Source: Parus major (lineage: Eukaryota > Chordata > Aves > Passeriformes > Paridae). From it: DNA of 64,000 nucleotides. This document shows, piece after piece, positions 25,501 to 38,370 of this stretch. The notes under the pieces were generated by a model. It worked only from the letters and a program-made list of their open reading frames with translations. It was not told the origin of the DNA and searched no databases. The translations under genes were made by a program, and so were the position numbers. The stretch's first letter is position 1; each line of letters starts with the position of its first letter. The stretch covers positions 92,398,339-92,462,338 of the forward strand of contig NC_031770.1 in assembly GCF_001522545.3 (NCBI RefSeq), read 5' to 3'.

Positions 25501-27253
25501 TCAGTAAAAATATAACTTAGGTTACATTTTAAGACATGTCTAGATTTTATGGTTTCCCCTAAAGCCGATCATAAATATTCTAGTGCTGCTTATAGGCAAA
25601 AGTTAACGGTGCTGTTTTGTAACCACCTTAACTTACAGTTTATTCTTTCAGAAGGCAGACTAAAAGCTGTGGTATAATAAAGTTTTGGGCCACAACATAA
25701 ACTTCTGATGCCAGAAATAAATTTTGACACAATGTAACTAGAAGATAGTTTAAATACTTAAGCAAACACATCCTTGTAGTTAATAGCTTACATCAATACT
25801 ATTTTTTTCCTCTATTGCTCAACAAAAAAATATTAAAATTAAATATCTCTCTAGTTTACCTTATTCTGGATAGTCCTCTGTTGGATCTCCGTTTGTCAAT
25901 AACAGGAAAGTGCCTAATCCTTGAGCTTTTCATTCAGCCTCAGCCTCATTGGTACAAGGTGAGGCAAAAAAGATGTTGAAATCTCATGCCATTACAACAA
26001 CAGCCAAAATTCTCTTGGTTACAATGCCTTTTGAAAAACTTTTTAGCCAATAGGATAATGTTAAAAGCTGGCAAGTGTTTGCTTAAGTCAATCATTAGAA
26101 CTACACATACACCTTACCTCTAATAATGTTTGCTTGTTATAGCTTAAAAACAATGGATAAAGTTTCATTATTAAACTTACATTTTTCTATTATCTTGATA
26201 ACCATTTTTTCTAAGGCCTATCTCTACACAGCTCAAAACCACAGCCTTATTGTTTCCTGACCTTGTATCTGTGTATTCTTGCATTCTTGTATTCGTTATT
26301 TTTTTTCACACAGTTCTGAGAGCTTTCTATCTCTTCTATTTCCCACAGTACTCTATTTACTGTGATTGAAATACAAACTGAGGATGTCATTAGCGAGGGC
26401 CTGTTAAATTAGTTAAATTAATATTTGCATTATACTTTGTCTGGCCAAAAGAACTGCTAGTGACTTGTGATTTAGGGAGAAAGAGACTGGACAATAAAAG
26501 ATTTCTTTAGTCTGTCACTTTCTGAAAAAAATGTTACAAAGTAACCAAACAAAATCTACTGCATCTTTAAACTGTGTGAGATAAAGACTTGCTGTGCAAA
26601 CAACTTTAATTTTCTGTAAAATAAAATTATTATACTTTCTTTTTTTTATTAGCAGAAAAACAAGAGACATTAAAATAAATTAATGAATATATTTACACAT
26701 CTAAGCTAAGTTACTATGTCACTCTGTTGCGGTATATAGTAGCTTCACATATGCTTTCTATACTCTCAACTTTTTGTAAAGGAGCTATATGTTTCAGAGA
26801 CTTCTTTGAGGCATCCAGCTTATTTTTGGATGCTGAGATATTAGTTACCACACTTAACACAAACAAAAGAAGCCTGATCTCTGATGGTTAGAGTGGTTGT
26901 GAATACTAAGGTATTAATATTTTATGATATATGAAGAAAGACAAATAATAATTATGTTGTGTAACCTAAAAATGACATAACCATCTCCTTCAATCACAAT
27001 GAACAGTGATCACAAAAACGGTGATATTTGCCTATCCCAGCATGTGAGTTTCTTATTTTAATTCAATGGCTTATTGTTTGCAACTCAATAAACCCTGGGG
27101 ACATACATTGGTACTCTGATTTCAGAGGAAACTGTGGCACAGAGGGGTGGGTCCAGGCTGAATCTTCTCACTTTCAAGCTAAATTTCACTCCATCATGTG
27201 CCAGAACAGTTTTCTCTTCTAGACTTTTCATTTTTCTGGTTCTTTTTATTACA
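22512..27253. other. Unassigned AT-rich DNA
   Basis: No gene is recognised. A 15-base sequence ATATTTTCTTAGGCA occurs at 23835-23849 and again at 23858-23872, a small tandem duplication. A GAGCTGGAAGGGACC motif near 23072 recalls the end of a CR1 but is too short to call. The 101-codon frame at 24599-24904 shows no coding bias that I would trust. Confidence 0.5.
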
Positions 27254-27355
27254 GGATCACAGAATAAGCTGAGTTGGGAGGGACCCACAAGGATCATTGA
27301 GTCCAACTTCTGACCCTGCAGAGGACTGTCCCCAAGAATTACACTATGTGCCTGA
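27254..27355 (-). mobile_element. CR1 LINE 3'-terminal fragment, antisense
   Basis: The complement of a CR1 terminus: AGGATCACAGAATAAGCTGA, GTTGGGAGGGACCCACAAGG, ATCATTGAGTCCAACTTCTG, then CACTATGTGCCTGAGAG. About 100 bases remain. The order and spacing match the family well. Confidence 0.85.
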
Positions 27356-28129
27356 GAGTACACATTTTTTTAGCATATCTTTTACTTCTATTTGAGAAAT
27401 TCTATTCCTTTGCTCTATTAAAGGGTTTATTTGATTTTTTCTTTTATTGTGTTGCCTTTATTTTTCTTCTTGTTCCGCTTTCCTTACAAGCTTTCTCAAG
27501 AGCTCCTGATATTTACCACTGTACATAGCTCTATGTAAAACCAGAAAGTTTTGTTCATGGCTACCATTCCAATCCTCTCTTTATTTTATATAATGACACT
27601 CTTGAAGAAGCTTCCAGAATATTGGCAAGGTCTGAACAACTATTTGACTGCAGTAGCACAAGTGTGGCACAAAACTGACTCCAGTCTTACTCACTCCAAG
27701 CTCTGTTTACCTCTGAGTAAGAGTCCAGAAGAACTCACCTCCCCACATTTTTATGTTAGGATATGAATGGGGTTTGAAAATCGTTCATCAAGGTATTGTG
27801 TCAACTGGAAACTATGGTAAGCTTTCTCCTTCTTTCTTCTGGCAATTTACAACAGGGTGTTATGGGTAAATCAAACTTTTTAATAGAGTATCATTCTTTA
27901 AAACCCAAGCAAAACAAGAAAATCTAGCATCATAAAATCTCATTTGCTGCTAGGTTTAATTAAGTGATTATGTGTTTCATTCAGTCTCTAGAAACTTCTT
28001 TTTGAGTTGCTGGATATATTATTTTGGTTTTTTTCCCAGAATCAATGCCTCTAAACACAAGAAACTCCCAGCCTTTTGGCTAAGGCTGTAGTTTTATTTA
28101 GCTTTAGTTTGCACAGAAAGAAAGATTTA

Positions 28130-29250
28130 CTAGTGTAGAAATATAAATCTAAAGAATGGAGGACATGACCTATGGGAAACCTACAGGAAGCAGAGATATG
28201 GATGGGCTTCTAAAAGATCTATCAACAGAATGATTAGACAGGTAGAAAGAGAGACATGGTGAGATCAGTTGCAAAAGCAAAGACAGAAAATTATTTCAAG
28301 CAAAATAAAAGGCAGTTTAGAGGTCAAGGATTATGAAGAAATATTGCAAAAGTCTAAGGTTTTGTTAAAATGCCACTAGAGATATTAACAAAAATAGTAC
28401 CCTTCAATGTAAGGGATAAATTGAGCATAAATAAATGGGGAAAACCAGTCTGCATCTAATGAGCTTGAAGCAAAAGGAATGAACAATATAGGACAACAAA
28501 TGAGAATAAAATTTAAGATAAAGGTGGGATATATTTCACATAGCAAAGACTGTCCTTTATACATTGTTAAATAAAAGATCCAGAAAATAGAGAGAAATTA
28601 TGTGGAAAGAAAATGCAAGGGCGAGAGTGGTGTGGAAGAGTTTCAGAGTTGAAGAGAGGTCACAATAACAAGAGTAAAGTTGAGGGGAGAACTGCTAGAA
28701 AGTATGCAGATCAGCAGGGAGAAAGGAGAACTGAATGTCAGGAGGAAAACAAGGAGGCAAAAAATGGATGAGAAAAAAGTAGTAGTAAAAAAAAGTAGAA
28801 AAAAGCTGCAGTAGTGCTTCCTATATTGGGAAGAGGAAAAGAGAGAAGGATGAAGGGAGAGACAAAGAGAGGCAGGGAGAAAGGAGAAGACAGAAGAGGG
28901 TTTGAAGTCTGAGTCAATGCTGGGAAAAAACCAGATGGAACTAAGGAGTTTTAAAGTATCTGGAAAATAGTTATTTAGGTAAACAGATGGTAGAACTGAA
29001 CAGAAAAAAAGCAGATTTAAAGTGAAAAGAGACAGCCTTCACAGGTACTTGAGAAATATTCCACTCTGTTGAGGAAAGTGTGAAATATGTAGATTCAATG
29101 ACATGAGAAAATAGTGGTTAAATGAAATGGTGGAACACCAAGGATACACTGATTAGGAGCCAGTGTGAGGACAGAAGAGAAAATAAGCGATGCGAAACTA
29201 AAATGTAATCTCAAAGCTCAACAGAGACTGAAGACAGAGAGAGAAGGGTA
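28130..29250 (+). repeat. Purine-rich (A+G skewed) tract, about 1.1 kb
   Basis: For about 1.1 kb the + strand is dominated by A and G, with many GGAAGAG, GAGAGA and AAGGAG words and long runs without pyrimidine pairs; the densest part is 28600-28910. No open frame above 60 codons falls here, so the skew is not explained by coding. It could be an old purine-rich satellite-like or retroelement-derived sequence, or a strand-asymmetric transcribed region. Borders are by eye. Confidence 0.55.
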
Positions 29251-31400
29251 TTCCATGAGATTAAATTTTTTTTTTCAAATGAAGAAAAACATTTCTCAGT
29301 GACAGCTATAAGCCAGTGGTATGGTAGTGAAATGAGACTGGACATTTTTTGTGGACATTTTTTGAATTTTAGAATGGGGTTTTTGGTTTACATCTGGAAA
29401 TTTTATCCTTTTTAATACCATGAACCTTCTACAGAAATCTATTCAACTTCTACATGAAATATGTGTGGATCAGGGAATTTTGTCTGGTTTTTTTCCAAAA
29501 TTTCCAGAGAAATTGTATAGATCCTTAAAAAAAATATAAAAATCTGTATGACATTATTAAAAAAGGGGGGGATTTTTGGGTTAACTCTTCAAGCTCATGA
29601 AAAAACCCAGTATATGAGGAAGATTACTGTCTAGATGCTTCTCTCAGCTTCTCACCGCTGTAAGCTTTTGTGTCATCATTCTATCTGTGCAGATATGTGC
29701 AGCTGAATCCCCCAAGTTATTTTTTCCTTGTTTACATTTCCTTTGATCTGTTTAAACTTCTTGATGAATTTATTGGCTATTCTCAAAAAGGGTCCTTCTA
29801 TAGCTCTCTAGTTTTCTTTATTCAAGCCAGTTGTGAAAAGCACTGTTAATTTTCTTACTCTCTTCTTAAAATAGGACGTTAAAAGTCTCATATTTTTTTG
29901 CTTCAAGAGATATTTAGAATATCTACAGGCAGCTCTGCTGCCATTTTTCCCCTGAGGAAACACAAAGCTGTAACATGAGTAAATACTGCCTTTTTGCCTA
30001 ACCATTCTCCCTGACCTCATATTGATTTAACAGAATCTTTACCTCTGTAAGGGACCAAAGAGTTGGTCAGGTCCATAGGAGCAGCATATGTTTTCACATT
30101 GGTAAAGAATACTGCAATTCCCATTGCTCTAATGTAGTTCATTTTCAAAAAGCTTTGTGGTTTCTAATGATTGATTCCCCATCCTGTAAAACTGTGCACT
30201 AAAAATGCCACAATACATATAAGATTTAAATGTTTGAAATGGTTCAAAATTAGAGGAAATCTGAATATTCAAACTGGAATAACTATGCTATAAATTACTC
30301 ACACAAAACCTTTCATTTCAACAGTGACCTTGGTCCCAATCAAGAATTTAAGGAAAAAAAACAAAAAACCAACACAACTCTGGAGAGATTCTTTAAATGC
30401 ATGCCTCATCAAGTTATCATAATTAAATCATCATTTTCATCAAGCAGAAAAATGTGACCAAAGTACCATGCAAAATTATTAATCACAGCACATATAGAAT
30501 TTCAATTGCAAACAGTTTAAGATGCATTTATTAAAGTTTTCCTAAGATAATAAAGAAGTAAAATAATGTTAATGTTTTCTTATTGGAGGACGAGCTACAG
30601 GTGTTGTAGAAAGTTTATTAAAAAATGTGAAAAGCCCAATACTTAAAATTTCTCATCTGGATAACAGATTCATTTTGATATATGTTTCTAATATTCTTGC
30701 ATCATCACTTACTAAAATGAAAAACTTAAGCATGTTCTTTATATGCCTAGATTCACTAAAGTTAAAGTTAACTCCAAAGACAGACAGGAATCCTTACCCA
30801 TAGATTTAAGCCCTCTCTACTTTAAATTTCCACATCCTTAAAAAGATTTGGTTGTTTTTTTATAGAAATCACAGGCACATTAATACACATAATCTGTACG
30901 TGCATGCCTGTGGGAAATAATTTTATTCAATTACATGAGCATTTAACCTGTTATAGAAAATGAAACTATGTAACTTAGAGACTATAACTGGGATCATTTT
31001 AAGACATATTCTGCAACAAGGATGCAGTATGCTAAGCAAAACTTAATTCTTGTTGAAAGATGTTTTGGCAAGAAAATAAATAGAAATGATAAAATTTCAA
31101 ATTCATCACTCTAATATTTTTCATTTGTTTGAAACAAATATCTCATATGATTTGCCAAAACACTGCACTTTTTGGGTATTCTTCACTTTCCTTTGCATCA
31201 CATTCTGTGTTTCTTTTACTGATGTCATAAGTAGTGAGCAAATTTCTTATTTATAAAATTATGCCCTATTGACTCAGCAATCAAGATCTGACAATTAGAT
31301 CTACCTATCTAATGATAACTTTCTACTGCTACAAGTTTGCATATCCATATTAATTTCTCATTTCAAAGTATACAAATATTTCTATCTTAACTCCTCATGA

Positions 31401-31419
31401 TTTTTTTTTTTTTTTTTTT
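31401..31419. repeat. Poly-T homopolymer
   Basis: A run of 19 T. No retrocopy body is recognisable on either side that would make it the complement of a poly-A tail. Confidence 0.9.
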
Positions 31420-32589
31420 GCATCCTTGGTTGTCCTTTCTTCCTACTGATGGTATTTGATGGTATATGATGTCCATTCTGCTTGGTTTAGTTACAATGAC
31501 CCTGGCAAACACAGAAGAGACTGTGTGTCCTCCATTCTCTCTTCTCCTGTTCTGTCCCTCTCTTTTGAGAGGGAAGCTCCAGAGACCTCAAGCTACAGTA
31601 ACATCAATTGGACCAATCAGGGAGAGCTCCACACCCTGATATATCTGCTTATTTGGCCTTCTGTCTTTCTTTACCTTCTTTACAGAAAAAAAGGCTTTCC
31701 TTCATATGAAGTGTCCTGAACCACTTCTATTTACTGAATGTTTTTTGATTTGATGAGCCAAATCATTGAGGAGTCTCCTTGCTGTCAGCATATCCATTAA
31801 GTAGATTTTTATCTTATAAAAATACAGGTGGTAGAAATGTTTCTGATTTCTGAGAGTGTTTTTTCTGGCTTGGTCACATCTGGTGTTTTGCTGTTCTAAT
31901 TTATGCTCAGATCTCTGAATGATGTTTTCACTGGTGCAAATATGATATCACATTCAACTGAAAGAAATAGGTGGCACAAAGCATCCCACGCCCAGGAGCT
32001 ATGGCTACATCTACACTGTAATTTTGCTGGAGGCCACAGGTGCTGCCTGAAGGTTAGAAGAGCCCAACTCCATCTACCTTCACTGCATTTGTGAGCAGCC
32101 CAGGCTCCAGCTGACTCTGTAGTAAGCAGTGCCAAGGCTATCCTTTCTACCCAAAATCAGCCAAACCTCAGGGAGTTAGGTAGCAGAAGGAGGACAGCAA
32201 CCCCAAAGTACTTTTCTCTTCCAACACTGGAAAATATTAACTAATCCAATAATATATTATAAAAATAGGTATGCTTTACAGCTATAAGTATATTTGGAAA
32301 TATCTTCCTTAAGAAAGAATGAATACAAACTGGTTTACTTCAAAGTCAGGCACAACTTCTGAAAAAAAAGAGCTGTTATGGAAATTGTCTACTTGAAGAG
32401 GACTAGTTTTATTTTGTTTGTTTTTTTCTCTTTACTTTAAATAATGCTGCCAACAAAGATAATACAAGGAGCTTAATAACACAGACTGTTATTGGACTCA
32501 ACAAAAAATCATCTTTAAAATTGTAGATTCTGATTAAAATATATCACTTTTTCTTCAATTTAGTGAGCAGGTAAAATACAGTTTGGAGA

Positions 32590-33990
32590 GCTTTTCTTCC
32601 AATGCCCTTGTTCAAAACAGGATCAGCCAAATTAGTTTTCCTGGGGCTGTGTGCCATCAAGTTTTAATGTTTCTAAGGACAAAGAATCCACAATATCTTT
32701 CTGGGAAATTTGTTCCAGTGTTCAGTCACTTTCAGAGCAAAAATATTTTGCCATGTGTTCAGATGGAACCTCCTGAATTTCAGTTTGTGCTCATTGTTTC
32801 TCATCCTGTTTGGACATCCCTGAAAAGTGCCTGGCTCTGTCCTCTTTGCATGCTCCCTTCAGGCATTTACAGACATTGCTAAGTTATTCCTCCTCAGGTA
32901 AGAACTGGTATTTTCTTTTGTCTAGTTTTAAGAGGTTCCTATCTGCCCAATTCTTCAGCCTATCCAGGTGAAAGGCAGCGCAAACACCTAACTTACCAGA
33001 CAATTCTCTCAATTTTGTACCATTGTGAACTGGATTGGTGTGCAGTCAGTTCTGTTTTCCATGTTATTAATAAAGATATTAAAGAGAATTTCACCCAGTA
33101 TTGACCACTGGGATACCCCACTGGTTATGGCCTCCAACTAGAGTCCAATCATTCAGCCAGTTCTAAATCCACCTCATTGTCCACTCAGCAGCTCATACTT
33201 CAGCAGTTTCTCTATGAGAATCTATCTCACAGGAGTCAGGGTTGAAAAAGTTACAGAAATCAAAGTAGACAATATTCACTGTCACCCCTCAAATAGAAAA
33301 ACACCCATCTTATCATGCAAGGTTATCAGCTTGGTCAAGCATTACTTGCCTTCCTCGAACTCATGCTGATGTCTTGTACCTTGTGTTACCTCCTTGCTTA
33401 CATACAAATTCTCGAGGTAACCCTGCTTCAGCCATGCTTCATTGTGTTTACTTTCCCCTTTTTTCACATTGCTCCAGGCTCTTTGGCCATCAAAGGCGTC
33501 CTTCACTATCCCATAAGAGCTTCTGATAACTTAATTTCCTCTGAAATTCCTAGCTTAAAACCCTCTTTACCAGGTCAGTCGTTCTGCAGGCAAAGATACT
33601 TTTGGCATGGTTAGTCAGGTAGATCCCATTTTTCCCAAGGTGTTGGTCTTCAAATAGTGTTCCATAGTGATAGAAATCCTGCTCCCATCACCAGCTCTGC
33701 AGTCAATTGTTAACACATTGAACCACTGCCCTCCTCCTTACACCCTTTGCCCTCACCAGCAGAACTCTGGACAACGCTCAGTCTTGGATAGCCCCAGCCA
33801 TCATCCTCAGATCTCTGTTGTCACTGTCCATGCTCACTAGGGTGTCACTAGCATTCCCACTGGTGCCCACACAGAAAACCAGGAGATTTTTAGTTGGGGG
33901 TTTGGACAGGGATCAGTAGTCTCTCCACAGCATCCCATAACACCACCAGTGGCAAGCAGCAAATTCTCTAGACAGGACTAGTGTATACAT
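32590..33990 (-). mobile_element. CR1 LINE, longest copy, antisense and internally deleted
   Basis: Reading the + strand, pieces of an inverted CR1 appear in the expected order. The 3' region comes first (TTCCAGTGTTCAGTCACTTT, GAATTTCAGTTTGTGCTCAT, 32590-32900). Reverse-transcriptase-region blocks follow (CTATCCAGGTGAAAGGCAGC, TATTGACCACTGGGATACCC, CATTCAGCCAGTTCTAAATC, CAAAGTAGACAATATTCACT, TTGGTCAAGCATTACTTGCC, about 32935-33420). Last is a more 5' segment (GTAGATCCCATTTTTCCCAA, GCATTCCCACTGGTGCCCAC, TCTCTAGACAGGACTAG, about 33600-33985). Most of the element between these blocks is deleted. Stops and indels break the polymerase frame, so the copy is dead. The apparent 99-codon frames are by-products. 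Confidence 0.88.
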
Positions 33991-36900
33991 GTTTTATCAG
34001 CATATTTCTGGAAAGAACTTCCACTCAGGCCAAGATTTCCCTCCTTAAAATGTGCAAGAGTAGTTCAGGCAGAAAAGTCACTTTCCAGCAAGGAGTAAAG
34101 ACAAGGCCATGAAGCTTTTTACCATCTGTGGGGCCAGGGAAGTTTAGCCATATCAATCCATGCTATGTCATGCTGTTCTTCCTGAGGTCAGCCTAGGGGA
34201 CCTTAGTCCATTCTCCTAGAGTAAAACAGGAAACCGAGGACCTGGAATGAGGGATCCTGCAGAGGAAGAGGTGTTTTTAATATATGAAACTAGAGGAGAA
34301 AATGTTAGCGTCAAACAAGGAGAACATAAGAAGAGATGGAAAGAGAAATCATCTAGCATTTGATTTATAAATCTTCACACAACGAAAGAGAGAAATTTTA
34401 TATAAGACACAAGGGGTTACTTGGAATTGAATGGGCCATATACTGAAAAAAATTGAACAGAGGATGATATCTTGTTAGTGGACTGGTTTTAAACTAAAAA
34501 CATTTTCAAAGTCAGACACAGCAGAAAAAGGCCAACACAGCAAGATAAAGCAAAGGAGGAATACCATAAAGTTCATAGAAATGCAGATAAAACTCAAATG
34601 TGCCCTCAACATAGAAATGAGCTAAATAAGAGATTAAATTTGAATTTATGAAAACTAATAAAAATGGATGTAAGCTTATTAATAGAAGATTATTAAAGTC
34701 CATCCTGTTATCTGCATACAAATAAATATGTGATACAATAGCCTAAGTAGAATTCTTTAGAAGATAATAATAAAAGTATATAAATATCATGGGATATAAA
34801 TTGTCTTTTGCATAGACAGACAGTGTAATGATGCTTGAGGAATTAAAACAGAAAGGGAGAATTAGAGCTGTGATATATAGGTAGGAGGATGATTTTGCTA
34901 ATATAGCTCTTGTGCATTTTTAAGTGATGCAGTTAAACAATAGCCATGAGGGCTGTATTCAGAGAGGAAAAACATGGACTCCTTAGGTAATCACAGGCTT
35001 GCAGGCCAGATTGTCAACATTTTAAGATGGAGTAGAATTAATCAAAGTGCTTATCTCAGCTAGGACACAACTTATGCTATCTTATTTTACATATACTAGT
35101 GTTTATATATATAGGTGGTGGAGGGAATGTTATTCCAACTAAATACTTAGTTGCAGCTGGACATTTCTCCATGAAACTTTATTCCCTGTGTCCAAACTCC
35201 CAGATGCTGTGATTTAATCATGTCTTTTTCTTTCATTTTTTTTTTTTTTTTTACATTTCTGTTCAGACCCATGCACTTCTATTCCTACTAGTATTACTTT
35301 TTTTACTTGGCTTTTCCAATTGAAGTTATCTCTTCTGATTCTTAAGGATAAGCAATCTTAGATATTGGTCAGGGCTATCAGTACATTCAGTTTGTTCTCC
35401 AACTGTATAGAAGTTGGCAAGATTCACAAAAATTTAAAAAGAAGGCTGGGATATACAGCTAGTCCACTAGAATATCCCTCCCCATGGAAAGTGTTAGTGA
35501 AGATTTTAAGAAACAATTTGACATCAGCCAGTTAGCAAAAATTCACCATCAAGTATTTAAGCCACTTGCTTTCCAAGGTGAAAAGGAGAATTCATGGTGA
35601 TTTTTTCACATTTGATCTGAACACAGGTAGCTTATTCCTTTTTCCAATCTATTTTAACTACATTTATATGCTCTTTATCCATCTCTCTTAAGTTGATGTG
35701 TTTTTTCAAAGCTGATACGTATCTCCTTGACAATAATAAAAAGTAGTTAGATGCCTTTGTTTTTCTGTGATTCAAGACCTTGGGTTTTTGAACATATCTG
35801 TGGTTTTGCATGTCTTTTCAGAGGAGTTCTCAACAGCTCTCACACAATACAATGCAGTTGGTTCATAATTTTCATAGCACTGCTTGGAATCCAAAAGACA
35901 AAAATTTAAAATGTCATAAACACAAAAAATATCCTTGCTGCAACCATTACTTATTTTACTTAATATGGCAAGAGATTGCAGACATGCAGCAGGATCTCAC
36001 CGGAGATTTACATTGCTTAAGTACTAAAAGGAAGAGGGTTCTTTTAGGTTCTTTTAAGAAATCACACTTTAACACATTTTTCTTATAAGAAATTAGAATG
36101 GCTCAATTTAGCAAGTGAAGACTGGAATATGGCTACTGTGTACTGGAATATGGCTACTGTGTACTGGAATATGATAGGGGAAAGAAGGAACCAAGGAAGC
36201 AAATAAATTCCAGCTTTGAAGATTAAAGAAAATTGGTCTGATATAACCATGAATGAAACTTGATGGATTTTTTTTTTTCCAAGCTATAAGATTAAATGGA
36301 AAGATTCTGGATATCTTTTCTTTAGATACAGAAATCTAAATAGCAGTTTTATGGTGAAGATAGTAAGTTTGTAGTGTTTGGGCTGATAAGTTTCGTAGAT
36401 ACTGTACTTAGGAGACAGTCTGAAATTAATTCATCTGGAGAAGAAGATTTGGGGTACGTGGATGGAGGCCAGGCCATATTATTTGGTCTCAGAAGCAAAG
36501 GATGGTCTCTGGCCTGTTACATTAGTAATCTAGTTTGCAAGTCTTCACGCCTTTCTGTTGACTTTCTTGTCCCTGGATGCACCTTATTCTGGAGTTCCAT
36601 ATTTTTCTTTCTTTTATAAGCACCATTTCTCCTCACAAACATCCTTATACCAGCTATACCTTTTTTTATTTTTTTTCCCCCGAATTCCACACACCTACCA
36701 TTTCATTTTCCTGAACTGGATGCTCTGTGTGACCTGATTTGGCCATGACAGAGGTCTGTCTATGCCCATCCTTCTTTCTTTCTTTGACTTTTGTTTACAG
36801 ATGATCAGAGAAATGCTTTGAATCAAAAATATTTTTAATGACACCTCTACGGAATAAGTAGGAACAAACTCGCATTATCTCCTCCCCTCTAGAGTCAGGC

Positions 36901-37123
36901 CAAACATCCTTGGTTCTGAATTAGACATTTGTTTTGAGAGCTTTATTATGCAAACTTGAGTTCCTAGACTTTAATGCATTATTTTAAATTAAGCTAAGGA
37001 AAGAGGATTAAGCAGACTTCAATGCCCTTGTGCATGAGTTACAGGAACGCGTAAAATGTAGCATTCCAAAATCATGATCCCCTGTTCATCAATATTTAAG
37101 GAGGTATTTCTGTCTTATTTCAG
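33991..37123. other. Unassigned AT-rich DNA
   Basis: No gene or known element is recognised. A 17-base T-run lies at 35236-35252. The stretch 34200-34450 is rich in A and G. A 21-bp tandem repeat at 36121 is listed separately. The frame at 36374-36619 lacks splice context. Confidence 0.5.
36121..36173. repeat. 21-bp tandem repeat, about 2.5 copies
   Basis: The unit begins ACTGGAATATGGCTAC and repeats exactly at 36121, 36142 and (partial, 11 bases) 36163. Perfect identity between copies suggests a recent expansion, so it may be length-polymorphic. Confidence 0.95.
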
Positions 37124-37341
37124 GAATGACAGGGGAAAAGATATTATCCTGTGGAATGATTTTAAAGAAACAAAGAGAACACAAAACCAAATGTGAAGTA
37201 GTGTCAGAGAGGAAAGAAAATTTGGCTGCATGTCCAGTTTTAAGATGGGAAGATAGCTTCACTGACTCAACTTTTTGCCAAGAAAAAGTACTACTACTTC
37301 CACAGTATACTTCTAGTGGAAGACAGAAATTTTACATAAAG
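37124..37341 (+). CDS. Possible exon, unknown
   Basis: TTTCTGTCTTATTTCAG at 37107-37123 is a good acceptor, and CATAAAG|GTACAA at 37341/37342 is an acceptable donor. The 218-base interval is fully open in one frame, with an ATG at 37126. The predicted peptide is Lys/Glu-rich at first, then has Cys and Ser/Thr-rich segments (ACPVLRWEDSFTDSTFCQEK). Base composition is a little richer in GC than its flanks. I recognise no domain. A non-coding RNA exon or chance pseudo-exon is equally possible. A tandem repeat starts 8 bases after the proposed donor. Confidence 0.2.
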
Positions 37342-37348
37342 GTACAAA

Positions 37349-37390
37349 ATGGTTGACATCAACCATCAAAAAATGGTTGACATCAACCAT
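37349..37390. repeat. Tandem duplication of a near-palindromic unit
   Basis: ATGGTTGACATCAACCAT occurs at 37349-37366 and again at 37373-37390, 24 bases apart. Each unit is itself an inverted repeat: ATGGTTGA pairs with TCAACCAT across a 2-base centre. The result is two hairpin-forming or dyad-symmetric sites in a row. Confidence 0.95.
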
Positions 37391-38370
37391 CAAAAAAAGA
37401 CTTTCAGCATATTATATGACACTAGAGATTTATATCCTTCAGTAAAAGTCTGTTGTCAGTCTGTGCATTCCAGTGGGAACTTGGCTAACTCATTGGTTAT
37501 TTTAATATATATATCTCATAAATCAAAGATTCAGATTGAATCAAAAGGAGTGAAAATCTCAAAGAATAGAACAGATGGGTCATTTAAAAATCCCATATAC
37601 TCCCTTTTTGAAATATGACCTTTATTTATGGGCAGACTTAAAATGAAATTTTAAACAGGCTGTCAAAGACATAATTTAATTTTGGCTCAGTAAATTTACT
37701 CATATGGTAAACTGGTATCTAGAACTGAAGAGAAGCAATTTTGCTAAGATCTATTCAGACATTCAAAAAATGGTGAAGAAAGCTTTAGGCATTGGAGGGA
37801 AACCTAACATAATTAGAAACCAAATTAAGCACAAATACAAATAAAAATCATAGAAACAGAAAAAAAAATAGAAATATTGCAAAGAATCTTGAGTAAACCC
37901 AAAGTATGCCCCATTTCCTAAGTGAATAATATATTCTTTAAAGAAAATTGAAATGTTGTTCACAGTAAAACAGACAAATACACAAACAAATAACCTGAAA
38001 CACTGTCTAAAATAGATGTTAAACAAGCCTGTGTAAGTGGCTCAACTTCTCCTTTTGCTTTCAAGAAATTTGATGCAGAAAGAAAATATTTAATGTACTT
38101 GTTTATCCCAGACATTTAATTTTCATTGTGATTAAACTAAATTTAGTTTATTAAGGCAATTTTTTTCTGTCACTGGGAAGCTCATATGCAGCACAGTGTG
38201 ATCAAGGTAGTGTTTTTGGTAAGAACACTTTCATCAGATACAAATAAAAAAATCAAAAGCCATCCACAAACATGCATGTAGGTAATTCCTATCCAGCTTC
38301 CCTGAACTTCCTTGTCAGCCCCAGGTCCACTGACTGCTCAGGCTAGAGCCGAGACCCATCGTCTCCATGG
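37391..38370. other. Unassigned AT-rich DNA
   Basis: No gene or repeat is recognised. The interval ends at the TG that starts the LTR at 38371. Confidence 0.5.

Larger units (their letters stand above)
27356..32589. other. Unassigned DNA including a purine-skewed tract
   Basis: No gene or mobile element is recognised outside the tract listed at 28130-29250. A 19-base T-run lies at 31401-31419. GATGGTATTTGATGGTATATGATG at 31447 is a small imperfect repeat. The region is otherwise AT-rich with short random frames. Confidence 0.5.
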
